Shown here in pieces: positions 11,528 to 20,785 of a stretch of DNA of 64,000 nt; position 1 is the stretch's first letter, and each line of letters starts with the position of its first letter. Source of the DNA: Alkalihalobacterium alkalinitrilicum (GTDB lineage Bacteria; Bacillota; Bacilli; Bacillales; Bacillaceae_F); assembly GCF_002019605.1 (NCBI RefSeq), contig NZ_KV917368.1:2633574-2697573 (forward strand), written 5' to 3'. A model generated the notes under the pieces. That model saw nothing but the letters and a program-made list of their open reading frames with translations. It ran no database searches and was not told where the DNA came from. Made by a program: the position numbers and the translations under genes.

Positions 11528-12711
11528 TCTCCTTGAATGATCGGTTGCTCCGTCGTAATATCTTCTATAACTTGGTAATGAAGCTTTAATTTAACTTTAC
11601 CATTCTCGACGTCTTGGTGCAAAACTTTTTCACCTTTAATAACAGCATCCACTGGTAATCGCTCTTGCAATTCTTCTTTCGCCATCTTTTTAGCTACTTT
11701 CACAGCTTCTTCAACAGTGTACTCTCTTTCTACTTCATTTTTCTCTAACCATTGCTTTTTCTTATATTGCACAGGTATCGTCCAATTTAAAAGTCGTAGT
11801 GAATGTTTTCTTTCAAATATCTCTACTTTTTCAAAAGAGTGTTGTTTCCAACCCCAAATAGGAAGATCCAAGTCAAAAATACTTAGATAATGGTAAGTTC
11901 TCCCTTCCCCTGTTAACGTTTCAAAATGGTTGACAAGTGGTATCGTCACTTCGGACTTGTACCAAATTTCTCCAAGAACACTTCCTTGTGCGGGTACTAT
12001 TTGAGTATTTCCTTCCTTTCCTATAAAACCAGATACAAGTAAGTCTCCTTTTTCAACAAAGTCATTTCGACGCACAAGGACTTGACCCTGTTCAATAAAC
12101 ATATCATAGACAATCGCTTTTTTCTTTGCTACTAAATGCCTCGGATTTAGTCTTTCTTGCTTTTCAGGTAGTGTTTGCTCCACAACATTAAACTGAAAGG
12201 TTGTACCATTCAATTTAACACCAATCCATGTGGCATCCTCAATTTGATCTGTTATTTTTTTCTGTATATACTCTACACTAGGAAGCATAAAAATAAAGGT
12301 TCCTCGTTCGATTCCCATTTCCTGAACAGCCAGTCTAAGTTCATGTTCGACCTTAGGCGATGCTCCCTCAATTGAAATGTTCCAGACCATATTTGACAGA
12401 ACAAGGAGTACGAGAAAAAAGGAAATGATACCCGCTGTAAATCCACCACGTTTCCACATTTTCTTATAAAAGAAAGGCAAACCACGCCTTTCTGTAAAGG
12501 TGACCTTACAGCTTGTCATCCGTAAAAGAGGCCTAAGACGTTTGACGTCTTCTAAGGCAATATAACAAACGATACGTTCTGCTCCAACCCTTTTAATACT
12601 CCAAATCTGAATATTATACTCAATACATCGATTTAAAAAACGCTCTCCATATGGGCCATCTATTCTCATCCTGGCATAACCATAAAGGAAGTTTATCCAT
12701 ACATTTTTCAT
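11524..12711 (-). CDS. yqfD: Sporulation protein YqfD
   Basis: A 395-residue protein of the YqfD family, which in B. subtilis belongs to the mother-cell sporulation programme; the molecular role is not known to me. One membrane helix (about residues 88-110, GGFTAGIISFFLVLLVLSNM) separates a short cytoplasmic part from a large external domain with the family segment YDMFIEQGQVLVRRNDFVEKGDLLVSG. I chose ATG 12711 rather than the upstream ATG because GGAGG lies 6 bases before it and touches the other. Paired with yqfC, 18 bases upstream, and overlapping phoH. Confidence 0.93.
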   Translation of the reverse strand: MKNVWINFLYGYARMRIDGPYGERFLNRCIEYNIQIWSIKRVGAERIVCYIALEDVKRLRPLLRMTSCKVTFTERRGLPFFYKKMWKRGGFTAGIISFFLVLLVLSNMVWNISIEGASPKVEHELRLAVQEMGIERGTFIFMLPSVEYIQKKITDQIEDATWIGVKLNGTTFQFNVVEQTLPEKQERLNPRHLVAKKKAIVYDMFIEQGQVLVRRNDFVEKGDLLVSGFIGKEGNTQIVPAQGSVLGEIWYKSEVTIPLVNHFETLTGEGRTYHYLSIFDLDLPIWGWKQHSFEKVEIFERKHSLRLLNWTIPVQYKKKQWLEKNEVEREYTVEEAVKVAKKMAKEELQERLPVDAVIKGEKVLHQDVENGKVKLKLHYQVIEDITTEQPIIQGD

Positions 12712-12735
12712 TGCCATCCTCCTACTAACTATGTT

Positions 12736-13017
12736 CTATTCATTGATAAATATTACTTTATCGATTTTTCCTTCTAATAGGAGTTCTTCAGGTAGTATCG
12801 TCTTGATGACAAATTGTTCTCCTTTGATTAAGAGCTGGCCTTGAGATAATAATAAACGGAGCTCTTCGTTCGAAAATTGAAGGACACCGCGATGATTTTC
12901 AATATAAATATGAATTTGACCGATCATTGTAATGCGAGGTAAATCCATCAACACATCAGCTGGAAGCTCCATTTGGTCTGTAAGAAATTTCTTCACTTGT
13001 TGTCGCCACTTTTTCAT
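12736..13017 (-). CDS. yqfC: Sporulation protein YqfC
   Basis: A 93-residue YabP/YqfC-type protein: a short basic N-terminus (MKKWRQQVKKFLTDQMELP) followed by a beta-rich fold with RITMIGQIHIYIENHRGVLQF. Homologues are made in sporulating mother cells under sigma-E. Here it heads the run yqfC-yqfD-phoH-yqfF. The start has a GGAGGTT ribosome binding site. I looked for a sigma-E promoter in the preceding 100 bases and found only weak candidates. Confidence 0.93.
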   Translation of the reverse strand: MKKWRQQVKKFLTDQMELPADVLMDLPRITMIGQIHIYIENHRGVLQFSNEELRLLLSQGQLLIKGEQFVIKTILPEELLLEGKIDKVIFINE

Positions 13018-13281
13018 CAGAGAACCTCCTCTCCTCTCATTTTTATGACAGGAAGAGATTGACTATCACTAGAAAATTAGAAAAACACAATTTGTTGCTA
13101 AGAATAGGTGGAAATTAGAACGGTTATACCCTAATCCGTAATCGTTTAAAGTAAAACAATTATTAATGGAACGATTATAAAAGCTACCTATAGATAACAA
13201 GAAGGTTAGTACTCAGCTATTCAAAGATACTGTATTCAGACAAACTTTAACTTTAATCGGGGCGTACTCTAAACGAGAGTT

Positions 13282-13319
13282 GGAACCAAATAAGGCTAGA
13301 ACTAACCTTATTTGGTTCC
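13282..13319. repeat. 14-bp perfect inverted repeat
   Basis: GGAACCAAATAAGG and its exact reverse complement CCTTATTTGGTTCC enclose 10 bases. It is next to, but separate from, the terminator of the upstream gene. It might be a secondary transcription barrier or a protein site; nothing seen distinguishes these. Confidence 0.6.
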
Positions 13320-13335
13320 TCGATCCCTGATACAA

Positions 13336-13374
13336 TAAAAAAAGGGCATTGGAATTTAACTTCCAATACCCTTT
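13336..13374 (-). terminator. Terminator after the floA operon
   Basis: Arms 13341-13354 and 13361-13374 (14 bp, one mismatch) are followed by a T tract on the minus strand. It ends the yqeZ-floA-13433 transcript. Confidence 0.85.
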
Positions 13375-13432
13375 AACTTCTCGGTTTACATTTAATATTT
13401 ATAACTGACCTTAACGATTTTTATAAACCGAA

Positions 13433-13957
13433 TTATCTTTTGTTTGAATAAGAACGCATTGCTTTTGGTTTAGCTAATATTTCAGACCAGATAATTCCTT
13501 TCATTGCCTCTTTTTGAGAAATGTTAGAGAAATTAAGATCTAGTTTGGTTGATTTTTTGCCTATTTCTTTTTTGAAAATAGGTGAATCGGTAATAGCAGC
13601 GTCCGTAATTGATTTTGATTCTGTTTGCCTTAACTTCTTACGCTTTTCCTCTAATTGATCACGAACTCTTTCCATCTCTGTACGTCGGTCACTAACTGCA
13701 GTACCTACTTCTCGATGGATTGGTTCAAATGAAGGTTCAATTTCTCTTGTTACAGTCGGTTGAGGAGTTTCTCTTTCCACAGGAGCTTGTTCTTGACGGA
13801 AGATTTCTTTCCAATCAATTTCTTGTTCTCTTTTTGGCTTTTGCCCTTGCTCTGCTTCTTTCTTATTTTCTGCTTGCCTGCTAAAGAAATTCCACAAAGC
13901 ACCTAATATTAGTAAAACGAAAAATATATTCCCGAATAAAAAATCAAAGATTTGCAA
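13433..13957 (-). CDS. Hypothetical membrane-anchored protein in the yqfB position
   Basis: A 174-residue protein with one N-terminal hydrophobic helix (residues about 7-25, FGNIFFVLLILGALWNFF). A highly charged, low-complexity region follows (many E, R, K, Q), including a predicted coiled-coil stretch around EMERVRDQLEEKRKKLRQ (about 95-112). A more conserved-looking C-terminus is SQKEAMKGIIWSEILAKPKA. I recognise no catalytic domain. It occupies the place of yqfB, 23 bases downstream of floA on the same strand, and ends at a terminator. A partner of the FloA/NfeD membrane system is plausible from context only. Confidence 0.75.
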   Translation of the reverse strand: MQIFDFLFGNIFFVLLILGALWNFFSRQAENKKEAEQGQKPKREQEIDWKEIFRQEQAPVERETPQPTVTREIEPSFEPIHREVGTAVSDRRTEMERVRDQLEEKRKKLRQTESKSITDAAITDSPIFKKEIGKKSTKLDLNFSNISQKEAMKGIIWSEILAKPKAMRSYSNKR

Positions 13958-13980
13958 TTGTAACTCCTCCTTTGAGAGGA

Positions 13981-14979
13981 TTATTTACCGTGCTTTGGGT
14001 TATTATCTTCATCATTTGTTGCTTTTCCAATAGAATCTCTCATGTCTGTATCAGCCATAATGTTTTGATAGTTAACATAGTCCATAACACCCATATGACC
14101 ACTGCGAAGCGCTTCAGAAAGTGCCATCGGTACTTCGGCTTCGGCTTCCACAACTTTCGCTCTCATTTCTTCAACTTTCGCCTTCATCTCTTGTTCTTTT
14201 GCTACAGCCATTGCACGACGTTCTTCAGCTTTCGCTTGTGCAATTTTCTTATCTGCTTCCGCCTGATCTGTTTGAAGTTCTGCCCCGATGTTTTTACCGA
14301 TATCTATATCTGCAATATCAATCGAAAGAATTTCAAACGCGGTTCCTGCATCTAAACCTTTAGATAAAACAGTTTGCGAAATCATATCTGGATTTTCAAG
14401 TACTTTTTTATGATTCGTTGCTGAACCGATCGTTGATACAATCCCTTCACCAACACGGGCAATAACTGTATCTTCACCAGCACCCCCGACTAGACGATCG
14501 ATGTTCGCACGAACTGTAATACGCGCTTTCGCTTTTACTTCAATTCCGTCCATTGCTACACCCGCAATAAATGGAGTTTCAATAACTTTAGGGTTAACAC
14601 TCATTTGAACCGCTTCTAGTACGTCACGACCAGCTAAATCGATCGCAGCTGCCCTTTCAAAACTTAAATCAATATTAGCACGTTGTGCAGCGATTAAAGC
14701 GTTTACGACACGGTCAACATTACCACCTGCTAAATAGTGACCTTCTAGCTTACTTGTGTTTAAATCAATACCTGCTTTAACCGCTTTAATTAACGGGTTT
14801 ACAACACGCGCTGGAATTACTCGACGGAGCCTCATTCCAACTAATTCAAAAATACCAATTCTTACTCCAGCAGCTAGTGCTGAAATCCATAGCATGACTG
14901 GAACAAATGTAAATAGAACTGCTAATGCTACAATGATTAGACCTAAAATAATGAGAAAGAAAATATCTCCTGTAGGCAT
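13981..14979 (-). CDS. floA: Flotillin-like protein FloA
   Basis: Scaffold of functional membrane microdomains. The 332-residue protein has a hydrophobic N-terminal hairpin (about residues 5-40) and an SPFH-like domain (for example [18 protein letters not shown]). It ends in an Ala/Glu-rich coiled coil ([20 protein letters not shown]) typical of flotillins. Full family length. It follows yqeZ with a 3-base gap, the conserved NfeD-flotillin pair. Confidence 0.96.
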   Translation of the reverse strand: MPTGDIFFLIILGLIIVALAVLFTFVPVMLWISALAAGVRIGIFELVGMRLRRVIPARVVNPLIKAVKAGIDLNTSKLEGHYLAGGNVDRVVNALIAAQRANIDLSFERAAAIDLAGRDVLEAVQMSVNPKVIETPFIAGVAMDGIEVKAKARITVRANIDRLVGGAGEDTVIARVGEGIVSTIGSATNHKKVLENPDMISQTVLSKGLDAGTAFEILSIDIADIDIGKNIGAELQTDQAEADKKIAQAKAEERRAMAVAKEQEMKAKVEEMRAKVVEAEAEVPMALSEALRSGHMGVMDYVNYQNIMADTDMRDSIGKATNDEDNNPKHGK

Positions 14980-14982
14980 TCT

Positions 14983-16341
14983 TTATTCCTCCCTTTGTAA
15001 CTTTTCTTTGATTTCTCTTACTACGATACGCGACCCTGAGGTATAAACTACCTCAACGTTCTTACCTTGTTCAATATACCCTCCCTCAGAAATAACGTCA
15101 AGACGGTCACTTCCGAATAACACCATTCCTGACGGTCGAAGAGGTGTAATAGACTTTCCAATTTGCCCTACTAGTTCTTTTCTAGTGACGTTTGTAATAT
15201 AACCTTCTTCGGTCGTAGTGGCACCTGTAAAAACAATTTTCTTCATTGGACCACGATAACCAAAATACTTAAAGATTAATATAGAAACGATTGTTGTTAT
15301 AACAACAGCAATTAGTAAAGAAACTAGAATGTTTACGGTGGAGTAGGAAGCTAAAATCATACTGCCTATAATTGATCCTATCCCTAGTATACCAAAGATA
15401 CCGAAACCAGGGACAAAGATTTCAATTAAGATCAAGATAACACCCGCTGCAAAAAGAATGACTGATTCCCATCCTGCAAATCCTGCAAATAAATGTCCAA
15501 AGAAGAAAAGAAGTAATGCAGAAAGTCCCATTATACCTGGCACACCAAACCCTGGTGAATACAGTTCAAGTACTAGCCCTAAGCTTCCTATTGATAGGAG
15601 AATAGGAATGACAACAGGGTGTGTGACAAAACGAGCAACTTGTTCTGCAAAGCTTACTTCCATATCTTTTTCAAAAGCATTTTCGATTTGTAAAAACTCT
15701 AGTAACTCTCCACGATTACTCGCTAATGCATCGGCATATCCTACATCAAGTGCATCACCAGAAGTTAAGGTAAGAAATCGACCCTCTTCTGCATTGTACT
15801 CAGGTAAATCAACAGAATTATCAGCCATTGCCCTTGCATAGAGTGGATCACGACCATTTAACTTTGCTGATTCTTCCATTTCAGCAATCCAATACGATTG
15901 CATCTTTTCTTCAGCAGCGTTACCAGCCGAGTCAATGACACCAGCAGAACCCATAAGTGCTCCAGGTGCCATCACGATCTGATCCGCATTTAGTGCAATA
16001 TACGCACCAGCAGATATCGCATCTTTCGTCACATATGCAGTTATAGGGATGTCCGTTTCTCTTAGCAACCGTGCTATATTACCTGCGGCGTCAACTGCAC
16101 CACCTGGAGTATCAATTTCCAAAACAATATGTTCAGCACCTTCCTCAAGTGCAGCTCCAATGGAACGTTTCATAAACGCCTCTAGTCCACGTTCGACTGT
16201 CTGTTCAACAGGAATGTAGTAAACTAATGGTTGTGAAGTTGGATTTTGACTATGTACGAATAATTGTAATGGGATAAGACAGAAAGCAGTAACCATTAAA
16301 AGTAAATAAAACCGAATCCGCAACTTACTTCTCAAGCTCAT
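14983..16341 (-). CDS. yqeZ: NfeD-family membrane serine protease-like protein (YqeZ)
   Basis: Long-form NfeD protein, 452 residues. Order: an N-terminal signal/membrane helix (about 10-30), a ClpP-like periplasmic domain, four or five membrane helices (about 230-360), and a C-terminal OB-fold NfeD domain (TPLRPSGMVLFGSDRLDV). The ClpP-like domain carries the nucleophile context ISAGAYIALNADQIVM (Ser near residue 108) and GALMGSAG. NfeD proteins partner with flotillins in membrane quality control. The pairing with floA immediately downstream supports that. Confidence 0.94.
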   Translation of the reverse strand: MSLRSKLRIRFYLLLMVTAFCLIPLQLFVHSQNPTSQPLVYYIPVEQTVERGLEAFMKRSIGAALEEGAEHIVLEIDTPGGAVDAAGNIARLLRETDIPITAYVTKDAISAGAYIALNADQIVMAPGALMGSAGVIDSAGNAAEEKMQSYWIAEMEESAKLNGRDPLYARAMADNSVDLPEYNAEEGRFLTLTSGDALDVGYADALASNRGELLEFLQIENAFEKDMEVSFAEQVARFVTHPVVIPILLSIGSLGLVLELYSPGFGVPGIMGLSALLLFFFGHLFAGFAGWESVILFAAGVILILIEIFVPGFGIFGILGIGSIIGSMILASYSTVNILVSLLIAVVITTIVSILIFKYFGYRGPMKKIVFTGATTTEEGYITNVTRKELVGQIGKSITPLRPSGMVLFGSDRLDVISEGGYIEQGKNVEVVYTSGSRIVVREIKEKLQREE

Positions 16342-16477
16342 GCCTCCTTTCTAAAAGTTGGTCTCTTTGTACATATACGTTATTAGTATAACAAGGTTTC
16401 ACTTTTTTAACGAATAATTAAACAATATTTATGGCAAAAGATGACCTGGCTTGTTCCGAAATTTTGCGGACCTAAGT

Positions 16478-16510
16478 AAAAAGTGCCTTGCATGAACGCA
16501 AGACACTTTT
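16478..16510 (-). terminator. Terminator after yqeY
   Basis: AAAAAGTGCCTTGC and GCAAGACACTTTT form a stem with one mismatch and a 6-base loop directly after the yqeY stop, separating rpsU-yqeY from yqeZ-floA. Confidence 0.8.
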
Positions 16511-16516
16511 CTCACT

Positions 16517-16960
16517 TTATGATAAATGCTGTTGAACGAGACGGTTTACTAGACCGCCGTCAGCTTTGCCCTTCACCTTTGGCATGATCGCTCCCATGAC
16601 TTTTCCAAAATCAGCTTTGGAAGTCGCTCCAACTTCTTGTATAGTTTCCTGTACAATTTGAGCTACTTCTTCTTCAGAAAGCTGTTCTGGTAAATACTGC
16701 TGAAGAACTTCAATTTCTCCATACAACTTAGAAGCTAAATCATCACGATTGGCTTTTTCAAACTCATGGAGGGATTCCCTGCGTTGCTTGAGTTCGCGGT
16801 TAAGTACCGTCAGTGTTTCATCTTCAGAAAGCTCACGTCCAAGTTTGATTTGTTCGTTTTGCAACGAAGATTTCACCATACGGATAACAGAGAGTTTTTC
16901 CTTCTCTTTGCTTTTCATCGCTGCCTTCATATCATCAGTAAGACGATCTAGAAGATTCAA
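16517..16960 (-). CDS. yqeY: GatB/YqeY domain protein
   Basis: A 147-residue protein related to the C-terminal tRNA-binding domain of GatB; its own function is unresolved. Typical residues are [24 protein letters not shown] and the conserved C-terminus [26 protein letters not shown] at 16969 is possible. However, TTG at 16960 lies 6 bases after GAGGGTG and gives the N-terminus [12 protein letters not shown], which matches the family. It follows rpsU by 22 bases as in other bacilli. Confidence 0.93.
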   Translation of the reverse strand: MNLLDRLTDDMKAAMKSKEKEKLSVIRMVKSSLQNEQIKLGRELSEDETLTVLNRELKQRRESLHEFEKANRDDLASKLYGEIEVLQQYLPEQLSEEEVAQIVQETIQEVGATSKADFGKVMGAIMPKVKGKADGGLVNRLVQQHLS

Positions 16961-16982
16961 TCGATACACCCTCTCTTACGAA

Positions 16983-17156
16983 TTAGAACTTACGCTTTCT
17001 TGCTGCCTCAGATTTTTTCTTACGCTTTACACTAGGCTTTTCATAGTGCTTACGCTTTTTCACTTCAGCTAAAGTACCTTCTTTTGAAAGTGATCTCTTG
17101 AAGCGACGAAGAGCAGCATCGATCGATTCATTTTTGCGAACACGAGTTTCTGCCAT
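16983..17156 (-). CDS. rpsU: 30S ribosomal protein S21
   Basis: A 57-residue, very basic protein ([18 protein letters not shown], ending SEAARKRKF), full length for S21, which sits near the 3' end of 16S rRNA and helps initiation. I start it at MAETRV (17156), preceded by GGAGGGAAATAAA. The eight-codon extension upstream has no family support. It is first in the rpsU-yqeY pair. Confidence 0.97.
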   Translation of the reverse strand: MAETRVRKNESIDAALRRFKRSLSKEGTLAEVKKRKHYEKPSVKRKKKSEAARKRKF

Positions 17157-17266
17157 TTTATTTCCCTCCCTCCGAAACAACCAACTAACGACTTGAAAAA
17201 AACAAGTCTTTTTTGATTATAATACAAGAGACTGTTTCGGTCAACCTAAACTTGACAAGTTACTTT

Positions 17267-18046
17267 TTATTTCCCTTTAAATTTTGGTTTTCTTTTCTCA
17301 ATGAAAGCTTGAACTCCTTCTAAATGATCATCAGTCGTAACCATCATCGCTTGTGTAATTTGTTCTCGTTTCAACACATTTTCTAGCGTCAATGTAGAGG
17401 CTTCGTCTGCAATTTGTTTCATGATTCCAATCGCTCGCGTTGGACCGTTTGCTAATTGGTTTGCAAGAGTTTCTGTAGCTTCTGGTAATTGTTCAAGTGG
17501 AACTATCTCATTGACTAATCCCCACTCTTTTGCCTTTTGTGCTTCTAATGGCTTAGCACTAAATAACAATTCCTTCGTTCGATAAGGACCAAGTACGTGT
17601 GGGAGGAAATACAAACCTCCTCCATCTGAGATTAAACCTACTTGTGCAAAACTAAGGATGAATTTAGTGTCTTCGGCAGCTATAATTAAATCGCATGCTA
17701 ATGCTAAATTAAATCCTGCGCCAGCTGCAAAGCCATGTACAGAAGCAACTACTGGTTTGTTAAGTGACTTAATTTCAAGGATAAGTTCATTTAAAATGCC
17801 AACAAACTCATAAGTTTTAGTACCTGAAGTTTCCCCCATATTCTTAACATCCCCACCAGAGCTAAATGCACGTCCTGATCCATTAAGGACCACTACTTTA
17901 ATGTCTTCATTTTGCTTCGCTTCTTGAATAGAACTAATTAGTCCTCTAAGCATTTCTTCACTAAATGCATTTAACGCCTCAGGACGGTTTAAAGATAGCC
18001 TCATTACACCAGCTTCAATTTGCTTCAAAAAATGTTGATTACTCAT
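17267..18046 (-). CDS. Enoyl-CoA hydratase/isomerase family protein
   Basis: A 259-residue crotonase-fold protein. The CoA-binding and oxyanion-hole segments are clear: GSGRAFSSGGDVKNM (about residues 55-69) and HGFAAGAGFNLALACD (about 103-118). At the second catalytic position it has AQVGLISDGGG, with an aspartate as in PaaG/isomerase-type members rather than the glutamate of classical hydratases. A double-bond isomerase activity is therefore as likely as hydration. It ends the ACAD-SDR-crotonase string (15 bases after the SDR). The terminator is not obvious. Confidence 0.9.
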   Translation of the reverse strand: MSNQHFLKQIEAGVMRLSLNRPEALNAFSEEMLRGLISSIQEAKQNEDIKVVVLNGSGRAFSSGGDVKNMGETSGTKTYEFVGILNELILEIKSLNKPVVASVHGFAAGAGFNLALACDLIIAAEDTKFILSFAQVGLISDGGGLYFLPHVLGPYRTKELLFSAKPLEAQKAKEWGLVNEIVPLEQLPEATETLANQLANGPTRAIGIMKQIADEASTLTLENVLKREQITQAMMVTTDDHLEGVQAFIEKRKPKFKGK

Positions 18047-18061
18047 CGTTTTTTCCCCCTA

Positions 18062-18826
18062 TTATTTAATTAACCAGCCACCATCAACGAGAATGTCAGA
18101 GCCTGTCATATAACTAGCCTCTTTTGATGCTAAGAATGCAATAACATTGGCAATTTCTTCGGGTTTTCCAATTCTATTCATAGCGGTATTTCGTTCGATC
18201 GCCGCTGTAAATTGATCATTCTCTAACCCTTTTTCAGTTAGCGGTGTTTCTATAAAACCAGGTGAAACTGAATTTACACGAATTTGATAAGGTGCTAATT
18301 CATTGGCAAGTGCCTTCGTAAAGTTTATAACCCCAGCCTTCGCAGCACTATAATGGGGAATTTTAGCACCTGACTTATAACCTGAAAGAGAGGCGACATT
18401 AACAATTGAACCATGTTCCGTTTTTGTATGAATCATCACTTTACTTAAATACTTTGAAGTTAGAAAAACACTTCTTAAATTTCGATCCTGCGTTTGGTCC
18501 CACTCCTCAATATCCATCTTTAAAATGGTCGAAGAACCTGAGCCACCTGCGTTATTAATAACGACATCAAGACGACCGATATGATCACGGACGAAATTAG
18601 CTAATCTTAAAACTTCTTCTTCCTTAGTCACATCAGTTGGGAAAATTGTAGCGGCATCTTCTCCAATAGTCGTGGTTATTTCGTTTGCCACATCGTTAAG
18701 CTTCGATTCTGTTCGTCCAACAAGGATAACTTTTGCCCCTTCCTTTGCTAACCGAAGGGCCGTTTCTTTCCCTATTCCACTACCACCTCCGGTAATTAGT
18801 GCAACATCATTTTGAAAACGAGACAC
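18062..18826 (-). CDS. SDR family oxidoreductase
   Basis: A 254-residue classical short-chain dehydrogenase. It has the Rossmann glycine motif TGGGSGIGKETALRLAKEGA (about residues 12-31), NNAGGSGSS (about 90-98), and the catalytic YSAAKAGV (about 158-165) after the serine of SLSG. The C-terminus VTGSDILVDGGW-like segment (MTGSDILVDGGWLIK) is standard. The substrate cannot be read from sequence. Context suggests a 3-hydroxyacyl-CoA or 2,4-dienoyl-CoA reductase-like step. It lies 18 bases downstream of the acyl-CoA dehydrogenase. Confidence 0.92.
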   Translation of the reverse strand: MSRFQNDVALITGGGSGIGKETALRLAKEGAKVILVGRTESKLNDVANEITTTIGEDAATIFPTDVTKEEEVLRLANFVRDHIGRLDVVINNAGGSGSSTILKMDIEEWDQTQDRNLRSVFLTSKYLSKVMIHTKTEHGSIVNVASLSGYKSGAKIPHYSAAKAGVINFTKALANELAPYQIRVNSVSPGFIETPLTEKGLENDQFTAAIERNTAMNRIGKPEEIANVIAFLASKEASYMTGSDILVDGGWLIK

Positions 18827-18844
18827 AAAATCGCCTCCTTTTTT

Positions 18845-20620
18845 CTAGGTATTATATTGACCAGCTTCGTTCAAGCTCGCTGCAATGTCTCTAAATCGGG
18901 CAATTCGACTTTCAATTCGGTAAGAAGAAAGTTGTTCAGAAATCAGAGATAATACCTCATCTGTTTCAACTGAAAACTCGATACCCCCGATAAATTCTCT
19001 AATTAATGTTTGTACTTTTAGTACAGCTTCTTCTGTAACTACTTTTGTTAAGTTTACTTTTAGCTTTTCTTTTTCTGTTCCGTGCTGTTTTATTGCTTTT
19101 TCAGTACGGACGACCGCTGACTCGGCAGCAAATAATTCTATTCCGATGTCGGCGAGCTCCATTACAAGTTCTTGCTGTTCGTCTATCTTGGTCCCATACT
19201 TTTCATGCGATATTCCTGCTAATACTAAAAAGGCATCTCGAATCGTTTGCAGTACACGCAATTCTGGTGTTAATTCATTTAAACGATCCTCGACTTGATT
19301 TACTTTAAGACGTTCTTTTGCTAGATTTATAGCTTCGAATCCAGGAAGCTCTCCCTTTCCTGCTCTCTTAAAGAATATTCCTGGTACAAGTAATCGATTA
19401 ATTTCGTTAGTTCCTTCAAATATTCGGTTAATCCGTGAGTCACGATACGCTTGTTCAATACGATATTCCTTAATAAATCCCGAACCACCGTGTAACTGGA
19501 GTGATTCATCAACTACATGGTCTAATGTTTCTGAACCATAGACCTTACAAATCGCACATTCTAAAGCATATTCCATCATTCTGTTTGTAACAAGTTGTTG
19601 ATCTTCAGTGTCATACACTCCACCTAATGCACCTTCTAGCAAATCAGCTGTACGATATTGGAGTGATTCAGCTGCATAAATTCTTGCAGCCATTTTCGCT
19701 ACCTTTTCTTTTGTCGCTCCAAATTCTGCTATTCTTTTTCCAAATTGTTTTCGCTCGTTCGTATGAGTAATTGCTAGTCTTAATGCTCCTTTCGCTCCCC
19801 CCATACAAGCTGACCCTAGGTTAAAACGTCCAAGATTAAGGACATTTAAAGCGATCAAATGCCCCTTACCAACTTCACCAAGGACATTTTCTACTGGGAC
19901 AAGACAATCTTCTAATATTACTGATCGTGTTGATGAGCCACTAATTCCCATTTTCTTTTCTTCGGGCCCTAGTGAGAGACCCGGAAAATCTTTTTCAACA
20001 ATAAATGCTGTGAATTTATCACCATCTATTTTTCCATAAACAATAAACGTTTGTGAAAATCCAGCATTTGTAATGTAAATTTTCGTACCATTTAAAATAT
20101 AATGCGTTCCTTCTTGATTTAATGTTGCTGTTGTTTTGGCAGATAAAGCATCCGACCCTGAAGAAGGCTCTGTTAAACAATAGGCACCTATGTATTCACC
20201 TGATGCCATTTTCGGCAAATACTTTTCTTTTTGCTCCTTCGTACCAAAATACGTAATCGGTAATGTGGCAATACACGTATGATTAAAATGGGCAATGCCA
20301 TAGCTTCCTGAGCTTCCAAGAATTTCACCTACAAGCCCTTTACTTACCTTGTCTAGACCTAGCCCTCCATATGCTTCTGGAATGCTGTGAGCTAATAAGC
20401 CTAACTCTCCTGCTTGTTGAAGAAGAGGAACTAGTTTGTCGATATTTTGCTTTTCAATCTCTTCATGGTTCGGAGCTACTTCCCGTTCTAAAAACTGCTT
20501 TGCTGTTTGACCGATCATCTGATGTTCATCGGTAAAATCTTCAGGAGTAAACATTTCATCTACTTCTAATGATGAGATAAGAAAACTTCCGCCTTTTGCT
20601 TTTGATGTTGTATCTTTCAT
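18845..20620 (-). CDS. Acyl-CoA dehydrogenase (FadE/YusJ-like, long form)
   Basis: FAD enzyme catalysing the first, alpha-beta desaturation step of acyl-CoA beta-oxidation. At 591 residues it is the extended VLCAD-like form similar to B. subtilis FadE (YusJ). Visible motifs are AYCLTEPSSGSD, YITNAGFSQ and RKQFGKRIAEF. The catalytic-base segment RIFEGTNEINRLL is near residue 400. The last 160 residues form an extra helical domain. It heads a string with an SDR and a crotonase. Upstream lies an IS200/IS605-type remnant. Confidence 0.94.
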   Translation of the reverse strand: MKDTTSKAKGGSFLISSLEVDEMFTPEDFTDEHQMIGQTAKQFLEREVAPNHEEIEKQNIDKLVPLLQQAGELGLLAHSIPEAYGGLGLDKVSKGLVGEILGSSGSYGIAHFNHTCIATLPITYFGTKEQKEKYLPKMASGEYIGAYCLTEPSSGSDALSAKTTATLNQEGTHYILNGTKIYITNAGFSQTFIVYGKIDGDKFTAFIVEKDFPGLSLGPEEKKMGISGSSTRSVILEDCLVPVENVLGEVGKGHLIALNVLNLGRFNLGSACMGGAKGALRLAITHTNERKQFGKRIAEFGATKEKVAKMAARIYAAESLQYRTADLLEGALGGVYDTEDQQLVTNRMMEYALECAICKVYGSETLDHVVDESLQLHGGSGFIKEYRIEQAYRDSRINRIFEGTNEINRLLVPGIFFKRAGKGELPGFEAINLAKERLKVNQVEDRLNELTPELRVLQTIRDAFLVLAGISHEKYGTKIDEQQELVMELADIGIELFAAESAVVRTEKAIKQHGTEKEKLKVNLTKVVTEEAVLKVQTLIREFIGGIEFSVETDEVLSLISEQLSSYRIESRIARFRDIAASLNEAGQYNT

Positions 20621-20649
20621 ATTTGTCCTCCTTGTTACCTTTAGGTTAC

Positions 20650-20785
20650 TTTGCTAAGGAATAAAGCGAACTCGTTCCAGCAAGCTGGAACATCGGGGAA
20701 TCAGACGGAGTTTCGACTCCATCTGATTAGAAGAACTTCCCACCTACGCTACGCTAAAAGGTGGGGGTATTACTGCCAGTTGTTG
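20650..20785 (+). mobile_element. Solo right end of an IS200/IS605-type element (no transposase)
   Basis: Three consecutive hairpins read on the plus strand: GTTCCAGC/GCTGGAAC (20674-20691), CAGACGGAGT/ACTCCATCTG (20702-20725, one mismatch) and CCCACCT/AGGTGGG (20739-20765). The linking words ATCGGGGAATCAGACGGAG, GATTAGAAGAAC and a final GGTGGGGG are, from memory, characteristic of the right ends of TnpB-carrying IS200/IS605 elements in Bacillaceae, where they form the 3' part of the TnpB guide RNA. A TTAC, the target type of this family, lies at 20646-20649. No tnpA or tnpB is present. Confidence 0.6.

Larger units (their letters stand above)
13018..13432. other. Intergenic region with palindrome and terminator
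   Basis: No coding signal was seen in this gap. It contains a 14-bp perfect inverted repeat (arms 13282-13295 and 13306-13319, 10-base loop) with no T tract on either side, and a terminator at 13336-13374. The promoter for yqfC must lie in the right-hand part, but no convincing -35/-10 pair was found. Confidence 0.6.

Noticed and set aside
12960-13090. Sigma-E promoter for yqfC
   Set aside because: CATAAAAAT near 13045 resembles a -10, but no -35 element lies at the right distance.
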